64,000 bases of DNA from positions 434,001 through 498,000 of the forward strand of contig CAJQUW010010341.1 of NCBI GenBank assembly GCA_907163375.1. Reading direction: 5' to 3'. Each line of letters begins with the position of its first letter. Positions within the stretch are counted from its first letter, which is position 1. Both the position numbers and the translations under genes were made by a program. This stretch comes from Prostheceraeus crozeri (Eukaryota; Platyhelminthes; Polycladida; Euryleptidae). A model generated the notes under the pieces. The model saw only the letters and a program-made list of their open reading frames with translations, was not told the origin of the DNA and made no database searches. Shown one piece after another: positions 59,201 through 64,000 of the stretch.

Positions 59201-59460
59201 TCAGAGGGGAAATGCCATATCCATCCTTGGCACATTGCCGAAGACTGCAGGGCTGGATGAAGTTTTCAACTTGTGATTTTTTTTCATCTCTCTTTTGTAT
59301 CTCGCTGTGATTTCATACCTTCTTGACTTCAAATAATATATAGACGCTTGTGTGTTCATTTCTGTAAATGTCATCTTGTAAATGTCATCTTGTGATGTTT
59401 ATACTGAATAAAATTCTTCAAAATTGCAAAAATTTGCATATCTCAAAAAAAAAACTTTTT
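56230..59460 (+). mobile_element. Retrotransposon with restriction-like endonuclease, apparently intact ORF, in IFT172 intron 4
   Basis: The limits are estimated from the ORF (56310-59276) plus a short 3' part. That part contains a 15-bp near-tandem (TAAATGTCATCTTG twice, about 59363-59391), an AATAAA at about 59406 and an A-run at about 59446. The left limit is uncertain, because only 98 bp separate the IFT172 donor from the ORF start. I could not find a target duplication. Sense orientation relative to IFT172. Confidence 0.6.
56310..59276 (+). CDS. Retrotransposon polyprotein: SAP-like, reverse transcriptase, zinc knuckle, restriction-like endonuclease
   Basis: One uninterrupted 988-codon frame. 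Residues about 25-48 (DLRHELELRHLPTDGKKNLL) fit a SAP DNA-binding motif. The reverse transcriptase follows: GSAAGPDGLRPQHLK, ALSKSSGGIRPIAVG, KIDFKNAFNSVKRD (about residue 404, first catalytic Asp), GIQQGDPLGPLLF, and YLDDG (about 486) instead of the usual YADD. A Cys/His knuckle CVCGETVDQCGLHGLRC sits at about 797. It is followed by a PD-(D/E)xK-type endonuclease: KRPDG (about 856), AVWDFTC (about 872) and AEDRKLSKY. C-terminal restriction-like endonucleases mark the R2/NeSL/CRE-type non-LTR groups. The YLDDG variant and SAP start leave the clade open. The first Met is taken as start; an unspliced upstream extension cannot be excluded. The unbroken frame suggests a recent copy. Confidence 0.88.
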   Translation: MTTINEKTLFSQFRCCSTFYNFLADLRHELELRHLPTDGKKNLLMQRLLTTVKIDNTKSTTSTSQSQFSSNTGMDCNEVLDNIQNGFRSRVRILKRIPKASRMQAAKLLTDTLNEVVDSNNLITWSKLLSFSRLCLLQPKRAGKNSPSLATVVNRKISEFNESISADQIFERMKKNAHELRNNSKVKKKPHKKLSVLVSEKISENDVKGAVRIASSNECLACNNEDTVKKLRELHPVASAFHDMPSEDRTLESSPLQVYPESVMKAIMSFPNGSAAGPDGLRPQHLKELMAKWLGEHRTKLRDALSRFCNMLLSGKIPEEICPIFFGANLCALSKSSGGIRPIAVGFTLRRLVGKLCSSSVMEKMGKLLRPQQLGFGTSLGAEAAVHAARRYADEMTENKVFLKIDFKNAFNSVKRDVILKEVIENLPEIYPFVRKTYLKESNLWYCDHIIHSSEGIQQGDPLGPLLFCLAIKDITKNIRSELNLWYLDDGTIAGHNTDVFEDFQMISEQAREIGLTVNHQKCELIVRNLNSATGIPNISHIISETGMKVIEAKDAVLLGSPIGMAAIRPTLQRKLNDFLRLSSTLQSLDAHDALFLLRNCFSIPKLTYILRTAPCFYFHDILKEYDAAIRETLSNILNCQLNETAWNQATLSISKGGIGVRSAVQLSLPTYLSSAHSTVGLCSSLLSQCSLPADYFVMSLSKPIKDWRAITNAELPLNPSSQRAWDKPILKSAFDQLAGSIVSAASKARILAVSSKYAGAWLNACPIPSLGLKLNNSQLRIACALRLGLPLCQQHVCVCGETVDQCGLHGLRCKKSAGRNARHQEANDLIRRALVSSGVPAILEPPGISRQDGKRPDGLTMIPWKGGRSAVWDFTCRDTMSPSYIASSSHVAGKTASEAEDRKLSKYADLTSTYNVIPFCIETMGAWGPSAIKFARQIGARIEEKTGEERSTTFLFQRLSIAVQRGNAISILGTLPKTAGLDEVFNL

Positions 59461-60299
59461 ACAAAGATTCCAGTCAATGACCCTATCGTTATCATAATCA
59501 TCATATCGATATCTAATATCATTGGACAAGAAAACAATAAGAGCTATATTTCACAGATGTGTGCTTTGGGAGAAGGGAATTTAGTCTTATTCAAAACTAA
59601 ATATAGAAATCGCCTTGATGTTCGGAGTGACATCCGTATATCTACTTCAAACACAAAACCAAATATCAAAAAGTTTTTTCTTAAAGGACAAGAAAAGAAA
59701 TCCCACTGAATCTTTTGGTGTTACTATTTCTGTGTAATTGTTCTATCATATTTAACTCAGATTATTGTTCATAATGACTTGTTTTTGTTAGAAGCGGATA
59801 TTTGATTTGTTTAGCTTACCATTTCCAAATTTAGAGTAAAAGCGAAAAAATAACTCAAACAGTCCTTTGGTTTACAGTATTGTTTCAAAATTCAAGTCTC
59901 TTCAAAATATAGCACTTACATGTACATTAACGTAAATCAACTTAGAAATGAAAAGAGAGCATCTATTACAAAATAAAAATCGAACATTGACATGAGGTGT
60001 ATCAAGGAAATAATGAAGACATGCAATTTGATAGTACCGTAACAAAGAAATTGAAAGAAGAAATAATTAGGTATAAAATCAGGTAGCCTTTAGAACAATG
60101 AGGCTACAGTAAAATAATTAACTTGGAACATAAAAGGTTGAGAGCCACTGGTCTTCGGCAGGATGTGTCTTCATCTTAGCCAAAAACTGCAATCTGCGTC
60201 CCATTGGATTAACATGTGTTTTTCTTTGATCCTTCCTGACAAGAAGAGGAACTAACTAGAACTCGGCAGACGTGTAGATTCGTAGTAGGCACAGGGTGT
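59461..60299. other. IFT172 intron 4, unassigned
   Basis: AT-rich. An open frame at 59368-59709 does not resemble IFT172 or a known transposon. Confidence 0.4.
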
Positions 60300-61320
60300 A
60301 CATCATTATGTGAAATTCTCATTTTCGGCCTCGCTCCCTGCGGAAACTCGTTGTGGATGCCGGACTAAGAGCGCCTTCTCTAGAAATGTGCAACGCTCTG
60401 ACAAAATCTGATTACACGATTGAAAATAAAATTGAGAATCACGGCCTCTCAGGGTTTTATCGCGTGTCATTGCACTGCATACTGAACAGCCGCTATCTGA
60501 AGAAGTTGAGGCACGACGTGAAATGCAATGATCATTGCCATTGTCATATCATTACACTACACTGCCGTCACCAGCTCGTTATTGGGATGATGGAAGTAGG
60601 ATTGCCTTTTTTAGCTTTTCTATTATATCGACACGTTGCTAGCACCGATAGAGACCTGTTACTGATGGCGAATACGCATGAAGGACAAGTGGAAGAGCAT
60701 GGAGGGACCTCCGCACTCGATATCTTATCCCTACGTCTGGGAGAACCATTCCATTCCCCTGGTCAGTTTCTTGGTTGTTGGGGGTGTGCGCGTCACTACT
60801 CGTATGTTTTGAGGCGTACGGACGGAATGATGAGAGTTCACCCCTACGATGTGCGGTTCTCCGCAACGACTTGTATTCGAAAGCACTCCTCTGTCATGAT
60901 GTTGGGAGGCATCTGCTGCGACGGCAAGCCACCACAGTGATCCTTCCATGCACTCTCAACGATCAACGCTAATAACAGATCCTGGCTAATCCTCTGCTTC
61001 CATGGAACGCCTGCAGGACGTCAGTGCTTCCCCTCGTCACTCGCACGTTGGTCGTAAGTTCTAGGAGATGTCTAGAATTCGAAGGATCGATTGGCCAGCA
61101 CGTAGAGCAGACTTGAATCACATAGAACATCTGTGGGATGAATTGGGACGGCGAGTAAGACAACGCGATCCTCCTCCTGTCAGTGTCGCTCAACTTGCCT
61201 GTGCTCTCCGCGAAGTATGGGAGACTCTCCCACAAAATGTCATAAATCTCATTCTTAGTGTGCCCCGCAGAGTACAGCTAATCATACAAACCACAGACGG
61301 ACACGTAGCGGATTGACACC
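60300..61320 (+). pseudogene. Tc1/mariner transposase remnant
   Basis: The C-terminal third is clear: WPARRADLNHIEHLWDELGR, RVRQRDPPPVSVAQL and LREVWETLPQNVINLILSVP match Tc1-like transposases around and after the last catalytic acidic residue (the family has PDLNPIEH; here the Asp of PDLN is kept as ADLN). Upstream, LRRTDGMMRVHPYDVRFSAT then MMLGGIC correspond to the central block (DGR.RV ... VMVWGGI). The N-terminal DNA-binding part is poorly preserved and several frame changes are present. Inverted ends were not found. Inactive. Confidence 0.75.
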
Positions 61321-63352
61321 TAATGTGAATATGTCACTTTTGTACATGCTTTACAATATAGCATTGTGGTAGACTACACATACGTGATTCTCACTTTTGC
61401 TTCAAATTGTGTATTTCAGCACCTCATCAGCTCCTGGGACATCCACCTCAAAACTTCACCATTGCAATATCATTTGTGATATAAAACATCAAGGATTCAA
61501 ATCCATTTCAACCCTCTGCAGCGCAAGGATTCATGATTTTCAGATTTGAAAAGCTCAGAGACACATGCACGATAGTTCATCATTGTATCAAGTTCAAATG
61601 AAAAGTTGCTGTCATGAATAATTGATATCATCCAAGTACTGGAATTTAATGATGATTTTTATTGCAGTGCTGATTTAACTCTAAGTTCGCGAGCTTTTAC
61701 GAATAAGTAAAAAGTTGAATCACTTTCTATTCCGGTAAACTAAATTACGTTCTGTAATGAAGTTTCATCATCTGAAAATGATTTCATTGCACTTTACGGA
61801 GGCGTCTATAGATGTCATTATACTCTCTTGTCATTAATTTTTTAATTAAAGTCAACAGGTAATTGCTGATAGAAAATTTGCGGCTGTCTATTTGAACTGC
61901 GCAAGCGTGGTCGTAAATTGTCCAATAGAAATATGATAATTAGAGTGGAATGAATTTAAACTCGGTCACATGGAAGAATGGCTATCGCCTCCAGTGTGCT
62001 TCCAAGTATTCACAAGGTAAAATTGATTATTTGTTTAGAACTCATTTTCTCCTCCTAGCGGATCTGTTCAGTTGCTAACTTCGATTGATTGAAACTAGCT
62101 AATGTTTCGATCAAGTATAGACGCAGATGATGTGTGCATCTTACTACTTCATTTGATCGAATGATCGATGTAGGATTTGAGATGTCATCGAATATTAAAA
62201 TTGTTCACCGATCATGCGCCTTGTCAAGAAAGTTAAACTATGAGGCTGAAATAATGGAAGTGTAAAAATAATCTTCTTGTGTTTATGAAGTGATGAGATT
62301 TCAAAATCTAGTTCGTGTATCATAAACAACCAAAACTATATAAGTGCTCGGATATCAGACACATGCATTATGAACTTAAACTGCTAGAAAATGACTAAAT
62401 TCAAAGCAGGAAGCAATGGATTTGGAGATGAGATATGTTTGGCATGAAGGCAATCATGCGAAGTCATAAAGTTCGATGCAGAGCTATGTTACGAGAAAAG
62501 AGTTCTTGTCAACAAGTTTTAACTCGAAAGAAGGATTCCGTTGTCACGTAGAATGATCTCAAATCGGATACGCCAAGGATCGTCAGAGCTAGCGAAATCG
62601 GAGAAACCGTACATTAAAGGCATAAGTAATCTTCATTTCAAGTCTTAGTCCTCACTAAGACCATAAGAGTAAATTTTGACGGCCGGTATTCATCCATGGG
62701 TTGTAATATTGTAGTATTTTCTACATCTCAAATTCACAGGCTGAACTAATCACCTAATAATAATTCTACTATATCGCATTTTTCAAAAGAAAAAATAGGT
62801 TTTCTGCTCCCAATTCTATATTCGACGCAGTATATGAAATAATAAAATAAGAGTTATGTATAACGGTGTATAAACAAAATCGGCAAATTACAATATGAAA
62901 TGGCACATTATATAGGCCTATTGTCACAAGGAATTCAGTTCATGTCGTCGGTTGATGGTTGGCCGAAGTTTTCCAATTGATGACGCTTCCTCTATACGAG
63001 CTTCAACCGCTGTATGGTGCCTACTAAGAAATTTGATGTCGTAATCAAGTATGGTGTGACACTCATCTCAATGCATTGATTTAATATGTTCAGAGAGGGC
63101 ACTAGAATTTGATCGACTATCTATGCTGCGCATAGAAATCGACAACAATAAAACCTCTAGAACGGAGGTTAAGCTTCATACAATACACAATAGTGGCACA
63201 TAAATTGCACGCATTTTCACTTAGATACACTTGTCAACGGCTGTATCATTGGGTTAGAATCAGTCACATGTGTAAATCAAAGCTTTTCATTGGTCATTCA
63301 TGCCCCAACTTAGTTCCCCCGACGGTGCCGCGACCTTGAGTCAATTTCCATT
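61321..63352. other. IFT172 intron 4, nothing recognised
   Basis: About 2 kb without a recognisable gene or transposon. Confidence 0.4.
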
Positions 63353-63658
63353 CTAGTCAACTTCAGTTAAACAATCTATTTCTATGGTGCTGCGAGAATG
63401 TTCATAATAGCGAATATAAAATGGACGGACAGTCTGTCCAATGTAGAAGCTATCGCAAAATTTACAAGTAAAACAATAAACAACATATCTGCAATCACAA
63501 ATGCAATCATCAGGAAGAACAGCACAGACATCACAATTGGCATGCTTGTCTCTTAAAGTGGAAGAGCGAAGGGCATCTTTCATTTGTTTGCATGGTTTAG
63601 AAACTAAATTACCATCAATATTGTATTTCTTAATAAGTTTGTTGACTTTTAAAACCAT
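63353..63658 (-). pseudogene. Penelope-like element: linker and GIY-YIG endonuclease fragment
   Basis: The minus strand reads LRSSTLRDKHANCDVCAVLP (cysteine-bearing linker) and then VVYCFTCKFCDSFYIGQTVR with RYYEHSRS. The latter is a GIY-YIG endonuclease core with the Tyr, the Arg after GQT and the later EH pair typical of Penelope-like elements. The reverse transcriptase is absent. The linker part is repeated in inverted orientation just to the right. Confidence 0.75.
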
Positions 63659-63737
63659 GCAAACAAATGAAAGATGCCCTACGCTCTTCCACTTTAAGAG
63701 ACAAGCATGCTAATTGTGATGTCTGTGCTGTTCTTCC
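63513..63737. repeat. 86-bp inverted repeat made from Penelope-like coding sequence
   Basis: 63513-63598 and 63652-63737 are reverse complements over 86 bp with two visible mismatches, around a 53-bp spacer. Both arms encode KQMKDALRSSTLRDKHANCD on opposite strands, so this is one element piece joined head-to-head to another copy of itself. Head-to-head partial copies are a known habit of Penelope-like elements. Confidence 0.85.
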
Positions 63738-64000
63738 CACAGAATTAGACAGGTCGTCTCTTCTTCCTTTTGACTAGAAGGAAAGCATTGGAACATGTAA
63801 CGTAAATGAAATGGCACAATCTCCTGACTAAATACCATAGCAATCGAACTATGAGCAGCCAGTTCAACATTAGACACGCCAAATTTGTAAGGTTTCAGTG
63901 ACTGTTATCAACCGGATCACACAGCAAAGAGACACAGACGATGTCAAGTTCTACAGAGAAGTTTGTGAATCTTTTTTCATGCGCCTGCTAACTTTTTTTA

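Noticed and set aside
59368-59709. Possible next IFT172 exon
   Set aside because: The translation does not resemble the AGELTLVEYG region expected next, and no suitable acceptor phase was found.
60353-60940. 195-codon frame as a host gene
   Set aside because: Its C-terminal part matches the central block of a Tc1-like transposase, and the frame is a stop-free stretch across a decayed element.
1-64000. CRISPR arrays, bacterial operons, rRNA or tRNA genes
   Set aside because: None seen; the introns, splice sites and element types are those of an animal genome.

Overview
The window is animal (metazoan) nuclear DNA: AT-rich, with split genes, introns of 1 to over 15 kb and many decayed transposable elements. 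The mix of Penelope-like elements, several LINE types, hAT, Merlin, Tc1-like and Ty1/copia elements, and the frequent word TAGGCCTA, suit an invertebrate, probably marine. The species cannot be named from the sequence. I see no prokaryotic operons, CRISPR arrays, rRNA or tRNA genes.
Only two host genes are clear, both on the + strand. NFS1 (mitochondrial cysteine desulfurase, the sulfur donor for iron-sulfur clusters) occupies eight recognisable coding exons between 18009 and 38558. Its 5' exon(s), with the start codon and targeting peptide, are not confidently found. IFT172 (a ciliary intraflagellar transport IFT-B protein) starts at 46953, and its first four coding exons, about 412 residues, run to 56211. 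The rest must lie beyond the right edge. The two genes are unrelated in function and show no sign of shared regulation.
Layout: 1-1460 AT-rich element with inverted ends; 3270-3990 G-poor block; 4241-5290 Merlin transposon; 8810-14198 broken Ty1/copia fossil with both LTRs and a 5-bp target duplication; 14760-15725 LINE endonuclease fragment; 18009-38558 NFS1 with a Penelope-like element, a TA-flanked repeat, two more Penelope-like fragments, a LINE tail and a pogo-like end in its introns; 38559-46944 intergenic, with small fold-backs, a second copy of the TA-flanked repeat and two LINE tails; 46945-56211 IFT172 with a fold-back element, a hAT transposon with perfect 8-bp target duplications, a short non-autonomous hAT-like element with its own perfect duplication, and LINE scraps in the introns; 56310-59276 an uninterrupted 988-codon retrotransposon ORF (SAP-like, reverse transcriptase, zinc knuckle, restriction-like endonuclease) just inside the fourth IFT172 intron; 60300-61320 Tc1-like remnant; 63353-63740 Penelope-like endonuclease piece folded back on itself.
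The strongest points for a second look are the intact SAP-RT-endonuclease element lying in sense in a ciliary gene, the GC-AG intron in NFS1, the precisely bounded hAT-type insertions, and the Penelope-like inverted duplication at the right edge.
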